A DNA stretch of 64,000 bases from Prorocentrum cordatum (lineage: Eukaryota; Sar; Dinophyceae; Prorocentrales; Prorocentraceae), in contig CAUYUJ010007446.1 of NCBI GenBank assembly GCA_963575745.1, forward strand, positions 102,001 to 166,000. Reading direction: 5' to 3'. This document shows, piece after piece, positions 10,860 to 22,149 of the stretch; positions within the stretch are counted from its first letter, which is position 1, and each line of letters begins with the position of its first letter. Below the pieces are notes generated by a model. It saw only the letters and a list, made by a program, of their open reading frames with translations, was not told the DNA's origin and searched no databases. The position numbers were made by a program, and so were the translations under genes.

Positions 10860-11143
10860 GATAGGATGAACACAGATTGCGGCGTGAAAAGCAGCTTCTG
10901 CCCACACCATGTCATGCATACATGGGTGTGCTTACACTTACACCGTCTGCGCCACAGCGTTCCTGCCTCCAGGCCTGCTTGCTTGCATCCCTCGCCCACC
11001 TCCACCTCCAGCGGCCACCTCCTCCATCTACGCCGTCCCCTCCAACCATTCCTTACCCGCGAGGCCGCAGAGACGCTCCACATCCACGTCCACGCCATGG
11101 CGGGCAGATTCCGCGGCCGGAAGGCCGCGGGTCAGCCCTAGTC
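10860..11143 (+). repeat. 5' block A (copy 1) with CCGCGGCC hairpin and core
   Basis: Homologous to 14766-15318, 17030-17520 and 37030-37520. It ends with the perfect hairpin CCGCGGCC-GGAA-GGCCGCGG (11111-11130), whose last bases overlap the core GGGTCAGCCCTAGTC (11129-11143). Confidence 0.85.
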
Positions 11144-11713
11144 AGCTACAGCGCTGGGATCAGCGCGTGCCAGAAAGGTGAGCAGTGGGAGCGGTCTCTG
11201 TCGCTGCTCAGAGAGATGTTGGAGGCACAGCTGGAACCTAACAGAATCAGCTTCTCCAGCGGGATCAGTGCGTGCGGGAAGGGCAAGCAGTGGCAGCGGG
11301 CTGTGTCGCTGCTCGGTGAGATGCGGGAGGCGAAGCTGGATCCCGACGTCATCTACACTACATTGCCAGGCCCGTTGCGTGCAAGTTGGGTCTGCATCCA
11401 CCGCCCTGCCAGCGGCATTCTGGCCCCTTTACAGCCAAACCCATTTCGATTAACGTATGTGGACGTAGTCCACGTGTCAGCCCTAGTCGTACCGACATTG
11501 CAGGTGCATTTGCGTGCGAGAAGGGCCTGGGGCTCAAATGTCGGCAGGAGCCTCCGGAGTGCCCCAAGACGGCCTCAGACGGCCGACGGCTCCGGGACGC
11601 TCAGAATAGCCCCAAGACGACCCGATGGGGCCCCAGGACTGTCCAAGATGGCTTCGGGACCGCCGAAGAAGCCCCCAGAAGACGGCCCAAGAGCGCTCCT
11701 AGAGGGCTCCTGA
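10877..11713 (+). CDS. PPR-motif protein with A-block leader, two motifs
   Basis: From the ATG at 10877 the frame has an 85-residue Pro/Arg-rich leader encoded by the A block (HAYMGVLTLTPSAPQRS near the start, GGQIPRPEGRGSALVSYSAG at its end). Two complete PPR motifs follow (about 11144-11353), ending LDPDVI. The third motif is a frameshifted stub (YIARPVACK). Downstream the frame crosses a second hairpin/core (11459-11487) and a stub, then GC array, so the C-terminal half is doubtful. The same leader frame is open in the other A copies (15.1, 17.3, 37.3 kb), which supports coding of leader plus PPR. The start codon is a guess. Confidence 0.5.
   Translation: MRREKQLLPTPCHAYMGVLTLTPSAPQRSCLQACLLASLAHLHLQRPPPPSTPSPPTIPYPRGRRDAPHPRPRHGGQIPRPEGRGSALVSYSAGISACQKGEQWERSLSLLREMLEAQLEPNRISFSSGISACGKGKQWQRAVSLLGEMREAKLDPDVIYTTLPGPLRASWVCIHRPASGILAPLQPNPFRLTYVDVVHVSALVVPTLQVHLRARRAWGSNVGRSLRSAPRRPQTADGSGTLRIAPRRPDGAPGLSKMASGPPKKPPEDGPRALLEGS
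11459..11526 (+). pseudogene. Second hairpin/core with PPR stub DIAGAFACEKG
   Basis: GTGGAC-GTA-GTCCAC (11459-11473) is followed by GTCAGCCCTAGTC and a stub ending ACEKG at 11526. It lies only about 100 bp after the end of the preceding PPR motifs, so two units abut. Confidence 0.6.
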
Positions 11714-13309
11714 GAGAGCCTCAAGACGAATAAAATGAATGCCTTAGATTTTGAATGATTTAGGTTGATCGCCTTGTCGGGTCCCCGACCGCCAACGACG
11801 GGGTCAGGGTCCTTCCGCAGTGGCCCGAGACGGCCCAAGAGGCCCCAAAGGGGAACCCTAGATTGTTGAGGAGGACCCCAAGACCGCGCAAGAGGGCGCC
11901 AAGACGGGCTCATGGAGCCCCGGCGAGGTCGCCATAAGAGCCCCAATACGGCCCCAGCGAGGTCCCAAGAGGGACCCCCAACATGCTTCTGAGGCTCCTA
12001 GGAGGCACCCGCGAGGCCCAAATACGGGCCAAGAGAGCCCCAAAGGAACCCCCGAGAGAGCCTGAAGATTGAGGTTTTTCGCTCGCCTTTTGGGAGTCTC
12101 GATTGCTTCAGACCGCCTCAGGGGCCTTCCACATCGGCCCCAGGCGGCCGAGGAGGCCCTGAAGCGGCTCCAAAAGGGCTCACAGAGGTCGCCAAGAAGA
12201 CACCAACATGGCCCCGCCGAAGCCCCAAGAGGGGCCAAGAGGGGCCCGAGACCCCAAACGTGCTTCTGACAGCTTCCTGGAGGGCCCCCAGAGTCCCCAA
12301 TCCGCCCCAGGAGAGGCCCAAGAGGAACCCTGAGAGAGGCTCAAGAAGCAAACATCCAGGATTTCATGTCAGCCTTAGTTTATACTACAACGCCGGGGGT
12401 CGCGCGTGCCAGAAGGGCGGGGATCCAATGACCCCAAACCGTCCCTGGCTGGCCCCGGGGGCTCCACGACGGCTTCTGAGGGCTCTAAGACGGCCCCCAG
12501 ATGGCCCGAGACGCCCCCAAGACAGCCTACAGTGCCGGAAAGACGGCCCAAGAGGGTTCGAAGAGGCCCCGAAGAAGGGCCCCGAGACCCCCAAATCAGC
12601 GATCTCGCCTTTTCGGAGTCTCCACGCTCCGAGCCGGTCCCAGGGCACCCTGGATCGCGTCAAGGTGACCCAAGAAGCCCCGCAGAGAGCTCCCAGGCAG
12701 CCCAAGAGGGCTTCAAGACGTCCCAAGAGGCTCCCAAGACGGCCCAAGACGAACCCAAGCGGGCCTCACGAGGGGGAACTCGAAGTAAAATTGCGCGCTC
12801 TCCGCTCCAGGATGATCCCAGAAGCCGCCAGCTGGCCCCCAAGAGACCCCACAGATGCCCCAGAAGGCCCCACCGCCCGAGGCCTAAGAGAGCCCCAAGA
12901 TGCCCCCAAGAACGGCCCCGAGAGGTTAAAATCAATTGTTTCCCTTAGGTGTTCGAAGGGTTTCAGCGTTTTCGCCTTTTCGGAGCGTCCACGCTCTAAG
13001 CCAGCCCCGGGGATCTCAAGATCACGCCAAGATGGCCCAAGAGGCCCCCAAGAGGCCCCCAAGAGAGCTCCCAGGCAGCCCAAGAGGCACCCAAGACGGC
13101 CCAACAAGCCCCCAAGACGGCCTAAGGCGGCCGCAAGAGGGCCCCACGAGGAAGAACTAGAACTAACAGTTCGCGCCCTCTGCTCCAGGATGATCCCCCA
13201 AACCGCCAGCTGGCCCCCCAAGAGGCCCCCCAGACACCTAAGAAGGCCCCCCAAGAGGCTCGAATCAAGTCCCAAGAGTCCGTCGAGAGGCCGCAGGACA
13301 CCCCAAAGC
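11530..13309 (+). repeat. GC-rich arrays flanking stub at 12.4 kb
   Basis: Spacers near 11725-11800, 12055-12115, 12590-12660 and 12925-13005. The last two contain CGCCTTTTCGGAG(C/T) and CCACGCTC, a subfamily not seen in the 9.4-kb array. The array is interrupted at 12383 by a PPR stub. Confidence 0.75.
12383..12418 (+). pseudogene. PPR stub YYNAGGRACQKG
   Basis: A twelve-codon motif start (TAC TAC AAC GCC GGG) stops at ACQKG and array follows. The core upstream is eroded to GTCAGCCTTAGTT, and no hairpin is visible. Confidence 0.5.
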
Positions 13310-13680
13310 CACCTTCAAGAGGCTTCCGAGGGATGGTCTCTCAGAGAGCTCGGGGACCGCGCTGGCAACCCATGGTACGCCCACGTGCCTCTGATTCTCC
13401 TCTCTTTGTAAAAGGCTCCAGTCTGATTGGGCGGCTCGTCCAGGAGTTCTTTCTGAGAGTGCTCCGGACAGGTTGGCCATTGGGGGCATGCTCCGCCATG
13501 CCTTCGATCTTCTCCCTAGCCCACGCAGCCCGCGCGCATCTTCCGACCTCCTCGGGCGGCCACAGCCACCATGGAACATCTTCAGAAACGAAGGCCCACT
13601 GTTGCTTCTTAGTATCCAGCCTTGGCCCTAATACAGCCTCAAGGTGGCTCAATATCATCCTGAGACGGCCCCAAACGCTC
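13310..13680 (+). repeat. Block E, copy 1
   Basis: About 370 bp, with relatives at 46490-46830, 54585-54865, 54982-55240 and 56530-56780. Landmarks are CTTCCGAGGGA, GGGGCATGCTCCG and CGACCTCCTCGGGCGGCCAC. On the minus strand three copies share residues like ALRSMP and RVAHSD, but the frame is not conserved throughout. Confidence 0.7.
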
Positions 13681-13989
13681 CATATTACCCGAAGGCAGCA
13701 GCACGAAACACGAAGAAGGCAGCACTAGCGTCAGCGCAGCGGCAGCAGCAGCAGCAGCACAAACAGCAGCAGTAGGTAGCAGTCAGCAGCACGCACCAAG
13801 CAGACGTGGCCATCCATCAGCAGCACCCTTCAGCCACGAGCAACAACGACACGCGGCAGCGGCAAGCATTACCAAGAACATGCAACAGCGGCAGCAAGCA
13901 ACACCACGCAGAGGCATGCGCCGAATGCGAGAGTCGAGCTCAACGTTGCAATGACACCCCCAGAGGCCCCCATACGCTTCACCCCGCAA
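13681..13989 (+). repeat. CAG-rich stretch linking block E to a hairpin
   Basis: CAGCAG/AGCAAC-rich low-complexity sequence. The same order, block E then CAG-rich DNA then hairpin/core, recurs at 46.5-47.6 kb and 55.0-55.4 kb. Confidence 0.65.
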
Positions 13990-14057
13990 GTGGACGCAGT
14001 CCACGGGTCAGCCCTGGTCTCTTCTACAATGCAGCAACCTTTGCGTGCGAGAAGGCT
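13990..14057 (+). pseudogene. Hairpin/core plus PPR stub FYNAATFACEKA
   Basis: GTGGAC-GCA-GTCCAC at 13990-14004, core GGGTCAGCCCTGGTC at 14004-14018, and stub codons 14022-14057. The final G of ACEKG has become A. Confidence 0.6.
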
Positions 14058-14059
14058 TT

Positions 14060-14765
14060 TGTCTCGGAAGGCGCTCCCCGGGCCCTCTGGGGCGCCCTGC
14101 GAGTCCCCCAGGCGCTCCGAGACGGCTCCAGGGGGTCCCAAGACGCCCCACGACGGCTCAGAGACGCTTAAGGGGGCGCCACGACGCCCCAAGAGGAACG
14201 CATGCGAGCCCCAGGATGGCCCCAGAGGCTTGCAAGGCAGGCCAGGAGGCTCCCGAGACAGCCTAGGAGGACCCCCAGGAGAACCCAAAGAAACGAAAAT
14301 CGCCCCATTCCTTTTGGGAAGCGAACATTTGTCGTATGCCCGTTCGTTTCGTCTGCACAGCTCCAAGACGGTGTACAGGCCCCCAAGATTGCCCCTAGAC
14401 GCGCCCAAGAGGGTCCAACAACGGCCCGAGACAGCTCCAGAGGCGTCCAAGACGGCCCAAGAGGCACCCACGACAGCCCCAAGAGCTCCCAATCACGGCT
14501 TAAATACGGCTCAGAAACGCTCAAGAGGGCGCCCAGACGCCCCAAGAGGAACGCGTGCGAGCCCCAGGATGGCCCCAGAGGCTTGCAAGGCAGGCCAGGA
14601 GGCTCCCGAGACAGCCCAGGATGACCGCCAGGAGAGTCCCGAGGGGCAAAATCGCCCCACTGCCTGCAGGAAACGTATATGTGTCATGTGTCTGTCCGTT
14701 TGCACAGTTTCCAAGACGGCTGCACAAGCCCCCAAGGCGCCCCCAGACGCCCCCGACCCTCTGTG
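14060..14765 (+). repeat. GC-rich array with two near-identical modules
   Basis: The segment GAACGCATGCGAGCCCCAGG onward (14193-14285) recurs at 14547-14635, a 354-bp super-period. Spacers at 14290-14360 and 14640-14715 both contain GCACAG followed by TCCAAGACGG. Confidence 0.75.
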
Positions 14766-15318
14766 AGCCATCTCTGCGCCATTTGGGGACGTCTCGGGGC
14801 GGTGCGCTCGAAAGATCGATTCGTGTCCTCGCACTGGGGCCCGTCTTAAGGAGTTCGTGGGCCCCTCTGGGGCCGTCTGGGACGCCACTTGGCCTGTCCT
14901 GGAGACCCTTTGGGCCGTCTCGCCGCCCTCTTGCAGGCTTCTTAGGCCGCGCCCACTGGCCCATTGTCACCACACTACCAGATCAAATTACCATTCGGCC
15001 CAGGCGAAGAGCAGATACACTTCACACGACTACCCTCGCCGCAGAAGGTATTATGAAAACAGACTGCGGCGTGAGAAACAGCTTCTGTCCACACCATGTC
15101 ATGCCTACATGGGTGTTCTTCCACTGACACCGTCTGCGCCACCGCGTTCCTGCCTCCAGGCCTGCTTACTTGCATCCCTCGCCCACCTCCTCCTTCGGCC
15201 ACCTCCTCCATCTACGCCGTCCCCTCCAACCACTCCTTACCCGCGAGGCCCCAGAGACGCTCCACTTCCACGTTCACGCCATGGCGGGCAGATTCCTCGG
15301 CCGGAAGGCCGCGGGTCA
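14766..15318 (+). repeat. 5' block A (copy 2)
   Basis: Starts GAGCCATCTCTGCGCCATTT as at 37030 and carries an extra ~65 bp near 14858-14925. It ends CCTCGGCC-GGAA-GGCCGCGG (one T-G pair, 15295-15314) and the core. Unlike the other copies it is followed directly by a GC array (GACAGTACCCCGACGC) with no PPR sequence. The A-block leader frame is open to 15366. Confidence 0.8.
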
Positions 15319-15329
15319 GCCCTAGACAG

Positions 15330-17029
15330 TACCCCGACGCATGCCCCCAGAGGCCCAAATCCTTAATTTCTCCATGGTTTGGGACGGAATTTTGCCTTCT
15401 CGCCTTCTCGGCTAGCCGACGCTCCACGACGGCCGGAGAGAACCTCAACACCGCCCCAGGACGGCCCCAGAGGCCTCCAAGCGCGTCCCCAGACGGCCCA
15501 GGGAGCCCCAAGATGGCCCAAGAGGCGCCCAAGACGGCCCCAGAGGACTCCAAGCCAGGCCCAAGAGCGGGCCAAAGCATGCAGAAAAACCTTGACACCC
15601 CGAGCCCTGGGCCCCCATACGCCCACAAGTCCCAACCCAAGAGGCCGCCAAGAGCCTCCAACTGTACCCGAAGCATGCCCCCAGAGGCCAATCTTCTTTA
15701 TTTGTACATTGTTTTCCAATGAGTTTTGCCTGCTCGCCTCTCGGCTGGCCGACGCTCCAAAACGGCCGAAGACACCCACAAGACCGCCCTTGCCTTCTCG
15801 CCTTCTCAGCTAGCCGACGCTCCGAGACGGCCGAAGACACCCACGAGACCGCCCAAGGACGGCCCCAGAGGCCTCCAAGCGCGTCCCCAGACGGCCCAGG
15901 GAGCCCCAAGATGGCCCAAGAGGCGCCCAAGCCGGCCCCAGAGGACCCCAAGCCATGACCCCCAGGAGGGACCCAAGAGGCAACAATTGCCCCATTCGCA
16001 ACGGAAAACGTGCATTTTTTATCTGCTCGCTCTTTACGTCTTCACCGCGTCCAAGACTGCTATACAGGCCTTCCCGGTCGCCCCAAGACGCCACCAGAGC
16101 ACCCCAGGAGGGCCCCCAAACGGCTATACAGGCACTCCACCTCGCCCCAAGACGCGCCCAGAGACCCCCAAAGGGCCCCACACGGCCCAGACGGCCCAGG
16201 ACGCACCCAAGACAGCCCCAAGAGCAGCCAAGAATGGCCAACGGGACGGCTGCGAGAGGCTCCAGGGGGCGCCAAGACGGCCTCAGAGCAACCTTAGGAG
16301 CCCCAAGTCAGCCCCAGAGGTCTCCAAGGCAGGCCAGGAGGCTCCCAAGACGGCCCAGGAGGGCCCCCAGGAGAGCCCCAAGAGGCCCAAACCGTCCCAT
16401 TCCTTATGGGAAACGCACATGTTCAATCTATCTTGCTTTTTCGTCGCAGCGTCCAGAAGGCTATACAGGCCCCCCAGTTCGCCCCAAGACGCGCCCAGAC
16501 GCCCCCATGAGGGCGCCCAAAGGGCCACACACTGCCCCGGGACGGCTCCAGAGGCGCCCGAGACGGCGCAAGACGCACCCACGACAGCCCCAAGAGCAGT
16601 TAATAATGGCCCAAGACGGTTCCACTGCCCCGTCCCCGAGACGGCTGAAGAGGCCCACGCCGCCCCGTCTCCAAGCCTTTCCGTTTGGACAGTCTCCAAG
16701 ACGGTCTTTGGGCCGTCCGGGACGGCTCCAGAGGCGCCCGAGACGGCTCAAGAAACACCAAAGACAGCCCCAGTAGCGCCCAATATTGGCCCAAGATGGC
16801 CCCAAGACTGTCCCAAGATGGTCCGAGAGGCGCCTAAGACGGCCCCATATCGCCCCAAGACGGCCCAAGATGCACTCAAGACTGCCGAAGAGGGCTCCGA
16901 GAGACCCACCCCCAGGACGACGAAAAGAGGCCCCCAAGCGGCCCCCGAGAGGCCTTGGATGCTTCTCTCTTGGGGAGCGTCGAACTTCCAGCATCGTTCT
17001 GGAGGCTTTTTGGACCCTCTGGGAGCCAT
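15330..17029 (+). repeat. GC-rich array, multi-module
   Basis: Spacers at 15350-15425, 15680-15840 (two overlapping), 15980-16060, 16395-16465 and 16660-16700. A segment starting CCAAGCGCGTCCCCAGACGG recurs at 15477 and 15867, a 390-bp period. 16560-17029 is matched by 36575-37029. Confidence 0.75.
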
Positions 17030-17520
17030 CTTTGCGCTATCTGGGGACGTCTTGGGGAGGTGCGCTCGAAAAGTCGATTCGTGTCCTCGCACTGGGGCCT
17101 TTCTTAGGAAGTTCCGTCTCGCAGCCCTCTTGCGGGCCTCCTAGGCCGCGCCCACTGGCCCCATTGTCACCACACTGCCAGATGAAAGTATCATTCGGCC
17201 CCGGCGAAGAGCAGATAAACTTCTCACGGCTACTTTTCCCGCAGAAGCTATGATGAACACAGACTGCGGCGTCAGAAGCAGCTTCTGTCCACACCATGTC
17301 ATGCCTACATGGGTGTGCTTCCACTGACACCGCCTCCACCACCGCGTTCCTGCCTCCAGGCCTGCTTGCCTGCATCCCTCGCCCACCTTCCCCTGCAGCG
17401 GCCACCTCCTCCATCGACGCCGTCCCCTCCAACCACTCCTTACCCGCGAGGCCCCAGAGACGCTCCACTTCCACGTCCACGCCAGGGCGGGCAAATTCCG
17501 CGGCCGGAGGCCGCGGGTCA
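17030..17520 (+). repeat. 5' block A (copy 3)
   Basis: The hairpin CCGCGGCC-GGA-GGCCGCGG (17498-17516, 3-nt loop) ends the block. A 24-codon mini-ORF, starting ATGATGAACACAGACTGCGG at 17251, is present here and as a close relative at 15052. Confidence 0.8.
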
Positions 17521-19699
17521 GCACTAGTCTCTACTACATTGCAAGGGGACGTGCGTGCGGGAAGGGTGAGCAGGCTCAAATGTCTCAAAACCGCCCCGGG
17601 CTGGCCCCGGGCCGCCCCGGGCCGCCCAGGCAGGCCCCAGGACATGTCGAGAGGGCCCCCAGATTTCCCCAAGACGGCCCCGGAGAGCTCGGCACGCTTA
17701 AAGATGGGCCCAAGACGCCCGAGATTCGCCCCAGGCGGCCCAAGAGGCGTCCAAGACGCCCGAAGAGGCCTCCCAAGAGGCCTCCCAAGAGGGCCCCGAG
17801 CGACAGAAATCGTCGATTTCTAATATGTTTTCGATGTTTCGGCCTCCTCGCCTCGTCGGCTTCCCGACGCTCCAAGACGGCCCAAGAAGCCCCCCCCGAC
17901 CGCTCCAAGACGGCCGAAGAGGACCCCAAGAGAGCCCCAAGACGGGCCAGGAGGGCCCCCAGACGGTCCCAAGACGCCCCAGGACGGCCCCAGGACGGCC
18001 CAGGAGGCGCCCAAGACGGCCCAAGAGGCACCCAAGACGACCCCAGGAGCGGCCCAAGACGGCCCACGACAGCCCAAGAGGCGCCGAGGCGGGTCTCAGA
18101 CGGCCCCAAGACGGCCCAAGAGGCACCCAAGACGGCCCGAGAGGGCCCTAAGAGCCCCCCCGGGAGGCCCAAACGAAGGCCGAAGAGGCTCCGAAACGGC
18201 CCCCACGAAGCCTTCAGTGCCTTCAGCATTCCCTCCAGGAGCGGGGGAGCGGACGAGAGGCGACAGGCATATCGCAGGCAAAAACGCCCCAAGAGATCCC
18301 CAAACGGCCCCCACGAAGCCCTAAGTGGCCTCAGAATTGCTTCCAGGAGGGGGGGAGCGGACGAGAGGCGACCGGCATATCGAAGGCACAAAAGAACAAT
18401 GTTGGACGCTCCGAGGGCCTTCGATGTTTCTCCGTTGGGGAGAGTCGTCGTAGGATCGACGATTGCCGACCGAGGGCAGCGAATCCAGTGGAGGCCCAAG
18501 AGGCCCCCAGGAGCCCAAAAGAGATCCCCAAGAGGTGCCACGGGGCTTAAAAACTGCTTCGAAGCGAGGGGGGCGGACGAGGGGACCGCCTCAGGAGGTT
18601 TTGGACGGTTTTGGGCCTCAAAATCGTCCGCTTTACGACGGTTTTGGAAGGATTTTGGCCTTCTCGCCTTTTCCGCTTTCCGACGCTCGAAGACGGCCCA
18701 AGAGGCCTCCAAGAGCGCCCCAGAACGGCCCAAGAGGTTTCCAAGAGCGCCCCAAGACAGCCCAAGAGGGCCCCAAGACGACCCAAGAGACGCTCAAGAC
18801 GGCCCACGAGGGCCGAAGACAGGCCCAAGAGGGGGCCAAGAGGGGGACCACGGACCGAAAATCCGAGCCTTCCGCCCCAAGAGGGCGCCAAGAGGCCCAA
18901 ACAGGCCCCCAAGAGGCCCCAAGGGGCCGCCAAGAATCCCCCGAAGAGGCCCCAGGAGGCTCCCAAGGAGCCCAAACGAGGCTCCTACAGAGGCCCCAAC
19001 AGCTTCCAAAATGGCCCCGAAGAGGCCTCGAGCCCACCTCCGAGCTTCCTCGCCGCGAGGGTGCCAACACGGCCCCAAACCGGCCCAGGACGGCCCAAGG
19101 CGCGCTCAAGACGGCCCAAGACGATTCCAAGACGGTCCCAGGAGGGTGCGCCCAGGACGGCCCAAGGACGCGCCCGTTCGGGGCCTCAAGACGGGCCAAG
19201 ATGGCAAGAGAGTCCCAGCTGGCCAAAATCGTTAATTTTCCATTGTTTACTGTTACACCCTTTGCGTTTCCCGCCGTTTCGGCGGTCCGATGCACCAAGA
19301 GGCCCCAGAAAGTCCCAGGAGGGTCCGAGGAACCGCCCAGGAAGGCCCCAAGACGGGCCAAGACGGACCCAGCACAACCCAAGGCGCGCTGCGACGGCTC
19401 AAGACGGCTCCAAGACAGCCCCAAGAGGGTGCCAACACGGCCCCTGCTGGGCCCAGGACGGCCCAAGGAGGCGCACAGGAGGGGCCCAAGACGACTCCAA
19501 GGCGGCCTCCTCACGGTCCCAGACGGCTCCAAGACAGCCCCACGAGGACCCCGATGGGCCCAGGACGGCCTACGGACGCGCCCATGAGGGGCCCACGACG
19601 AACCAAGACGGCCCCATCAGGGCAAACGGCGCCCTCAAGACGGGCCTAGACGGCTCCAAGACGGCCCTTTGAGGGAGCCAACGCGGCCCCACACCCTTC

Positions 19700-20261
19700 G
19701 GGCGCACACTTGGGGGGGCTGGGAGCTTGCGACAAGTCTCCCACATTCATTGTCCTGCCCCATTCTGTTCGCCTGGAGGCCTCCTCCAACCCTGTGGGCG
19801 AACAAGAGGAATCCCAGCGGGACGCCAACCCTGGGGCCCGTGGGCCCCGCGCCGCTTGGGCAGAAGACGAACGCCGGGTCTGACAGGCCAGCTACCGCCC
19901 CCCTTTGCCCGATATGCTGTGCCATTATGTTCCCCCAGGGGCCTTGGCAAACTCTTCGGGCCAAGCAGACCGGACCCCTGGGACAGCAGCCAATTGATAT
20001 GACCCTGGGACCTCTCCGCATTCTTCGGACGAGCATCTGGGGGGCCCAGGAGATTCGGACATGTCTTCCCCATTCCTTGCCCTGTCCCGTTCTGTTCGCC
20101 CGAAGGCCTCCACAGACCCTCTGGGCGAACAGAATGGGACATGGCGAACAAACCCTCCCGTTGGCGGTGATGCGACTGGATCGCACCATCAAGGCGCGCC
20201 CGGAGGTGATGGCCGACCCAACAGCGGTTTCTCTTAAGAGTTCACTGGATTTCAAATTTTC
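19700..20261. repeat. Three degenerate ~165-bp tandem units with TGTTCGCC hairpins
   Basis: Units share CCATTCTGTTCGCC and GGGCGAACA. In units 1 and 3 these form 8- and 9-bp inverted repeats around a GGAGGCCTCC-like centre; unit 2 is eroded. Copied at 29700-30260. Open frames exist on both strands but no family is recognised. Confidence 0.6.
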
Positions 20262-20606
20262 TTGAAGCTCTCTTGGGCCCTCCCTGTAGATCCTTGCGAG
20301 CCTCCCCGGCGCTTTCGGTGGCTTTCCCCGATGGCCTCCCGAGCCCTTCCCCGAGCGCTCCTGAGACGCCTCAGATGGGCTTCGACTTCGACGCACATCC
20401 CCGAGAGACTTCGAAACTGTCCTCAATAGGAGGGGGGTGAACGAGCAGTGCGCTGGGCCAAGCTGCTGCAGCGCTGCAAGAGCTCGGACACGAAGGCGCG
20501 GTCTCGTCGCCGCTGCCCGAGCCGCCGCCGTGTTTGTAGATTTTCGGTACAATCTGCGCCGTTCCTCCGAGAACCATTCCAGCAAGATGTCGTGGACGGA
20601 GTCCAC
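20262..20606 (+). repeat. 5' block C (copy 1) with GTGGAC hairpin
   Basis: Runs from TTGAAGCTCTCTTGGGCCCT to the hairpin GTGGAC-GGA-GTCCAC at 20592-20606. Copies are at 30261-30605 and, more diverged, at 35228-35580. Each copy leads to a different 3' part. Confidence 0.85.
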
Positions 20607-20978
20607 GGGTCAGCCCTAGTCAGCTACAACGCTGGGATCAGTGCGTGCGAGAAGGGTGAGCAATGGCAGTGGTCGTTGGCGCTGCTGGGCGAAATGCGGG
20701 AGGCAAGTCTGGAGCCCAACGTCATCAGCTACAGCGCTGGGATCAGCGCGTGCGGGCAGGACGAGCAGTGGCAACGGGCGGTGGCGCTGCTCAGCGACAT
20801 GCGGGAGGCGAAGCTTGAGCCCACCCAGATGACGTTCCAAGAGAGGCGCACGACCACCCAAGAGGTCACCAAGAGGGCGCCAAAGAGCTCTAACACAGTC
20901 CCAGAACGCCGCGAGGGGGCCCACGAAGACTCAACAGGCCCCAGACTCGCCCCCAGACGCCTCCAAGTGGACCCCTGA
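20448..20978 (+). CDS. PPR-motif protein with C-block leader, two motifs
   Basis: From ATG 20448 (MRWAKLLQRCKSSDTKARSR) the frame runs through the Arg-rich C-block leader and QQDVVDGVHGSALVSYNAG. Two complete PPR motifs follow (20622-20831), the first ending SLEPNVI and the second KLEPTQM. A third segment (TFQERRTTTQEVTKRAP) no longer matches the motif. The Arg/Ser-rich leader could suit organelle import, though there is no signal-peptide-like hydrophobic core. The PPR part and ~350 bp beyond it are homologous to 37519-37900, although the leaders there and here are unrelated. Confidence 0.55.
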   Translation: MRWAKLLQRCKSSDTKARSRRRCPSRRRVCRFSVQSAPFLREPFQQDVVDGVHGSALVSYNAGISACEKGEQWQWSLALLGEMREASLEPNVISYSAGISACGQDEQWQRAVALLSDMREAKLEPTQMTFQERRTTTQEVTKRAPKSSNTVPERREGAHEDSTGPRLAPRRLQVDP

Positions 20979-21425
20979 GAGCGCCTTCAGTAGCAAAACC
21001 ACTAAGTCCCCAATGGTTTCCAAGCGATTTCCACATGCTCGCTTCCTCGGGCCTCGGGACCCCCAGGACGGCCCAGGAAGCCCTCGCGATTGACCCAAGA
21101 CGGCCGATAGGCCCTCGTGGGGAACCCAAGACGGCACAACAGGGCACCAAGACGACGATACAGTAGGGTTTCAAGACGGTCCGAGAGGCCGTCAAATTGT
21201 CCCAAGACGGTTCCAAGGCGGCCGAGTAACTCTCCAAGATGGCTCCCAGGAGCTCCCGAACTTCCCCGGACCCCTCCAAAACAGCCCCCAGTGGCCCCAA
21301 GGGCCGAGATGGCTCCAGCAGGCTTGGGGGTGCCCCATGGTAGCCGACAAGACCCCAAGAGACAGCCAAGAGGCCCCCGAGAAGCATCCCTAGAGGCGCC
21401 CCCTGTCGAGAAGACCCCCAAGAGG
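20832..21425 (+). repeat. GC-rich array downstream of PPR
   Basis: Homologous to 37730-38325. The spacer is at 20985-21060 (CACTAAGTCCCCAATGG to CTTCCTCGGGCC). Confidence 0.75.
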
Positions 21426-21945
21426 TCCATCCCCCTTCATGCCTCCTTCCTCCTCGGCTCTCCCTCCTCCTCCTCGCCCCTCTCCCCAAGGCCGTCGTTC
21501 CTCCCTTCTCACCCCTCCATTCTCGATCGCCTCAATCCTGACTCCTCAGTCTTCCCCTGGCAGCAGGTTACGCCAGCAAGCTGAAGCAGCGAGCAACAAC
21601 AGCCCGCAGCATCAAGCAGCAGCAGCAGCAGCAGCAGCGAAAGACAGCAGCACGCAGCACGAAACAGGCAGCAGCAGCGGCAGCATTACAGCAACGGCAA
21701 GCAGCAGCTTCAGCACGCACCAAGCAGAAGTGGCCACCACCAGCACCCTGCAGGCACAAGCAGCAACAACACGCAGCAGCGACAAGCATTACCAGCCTGA
21801 GCACGTGGCCACCAGCAGCATTACCAACAACGCTCACCAGCCGGAGCACGTAGCAGCACGCAATAGCATAGGTGGAATGTGCGGGTCGAGGCCCACTGTC
21901 ATCATTCCAGCCTTTGGCAGCATGTCCACAATCCAGGCAAATTCC
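21426..21945 (+). repeat. CT tract, CAG-rich block and D block
   Basis: A CT-rich tract (21430-21562) ends CCCCTGGCAG, resembling a splice acceptor. It is followed by CAG/AGC-rich DNA (to ~21870) and a D-type segment (GGCAGCATGTCCACAATCC, 21916). The order recurs at 38330-38850 and 47230-47650. No PPR sequence follows here; a tandem repeat does. Confidence 0.65.
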
Positions 21946-22149
21946 TTTGTGTTTTTGGACCCTGACCCCGCGATCTGCGTGAGGGGTGCCGCCGATTTAG
22001 CACATCTCTGTGTTTTTGGACCCTGACCCTGCCGATCTGCGTGAGGGGTGCTACCGAATTTCAGAAATATGGCAAATCCTATGTATTTTTGCACCCTGAC
22101 CCTGTCGATCTGTGTGAGGGGTGCCACCGAATTTCAGAAATGTGGCAAA
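21946..22149 (+). repeat. 61-73 bp tandem repeat, three copies
   Basis: Units start near 21949, 22010 and 22083 with GTGTTTTTGGACCCTGACCC or a close variant, followed by GATCTGCGTGAGGGGTGC. It is unlike the other repeats in the window. Confidence 0.8.

Larger units (their letters stand above)
17523..20640 (+). repeat. 3.1-kb segmental duplication, copy 1
   Basis: Nearly identical to 27525-30639. Contents in order: PPR stub YYIARGRACGKG (17529-17567), GC array to about 19675, three degenerate copies of a ~165-bp unit (19700-20140), 5' block C (20262-20606), hairpin/core, and the first PPR codons. The copies differ by scattered substitutions and single-base changes in homopolymers (for example eight versus seven C at about 17890). 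Identity collapses inside the first PPR motif. Confidence 0.9.

Noticed and set aside
9270-11141. 623-codon + frame and 486-codon - frame over the same DNA
   Set aside because: Both run through GC array and CCT repeat. Repeats of CCAAGACGGCC lack stops in most frames on both strands, so length is not evidence. Only the 12-codon PPR stub inside is kept.
17580-19235. 551-codon Pro/Arg/Lys-rich + frame
   Set aside because: Array translation (repeats of RRPKRPPRRPK type). The opposite strand is open over the same stretch with Leu/Gly/Trp-rich repeats; frame is not kept between the 17.5-kb and 27.5-kb copies after single-base indels.
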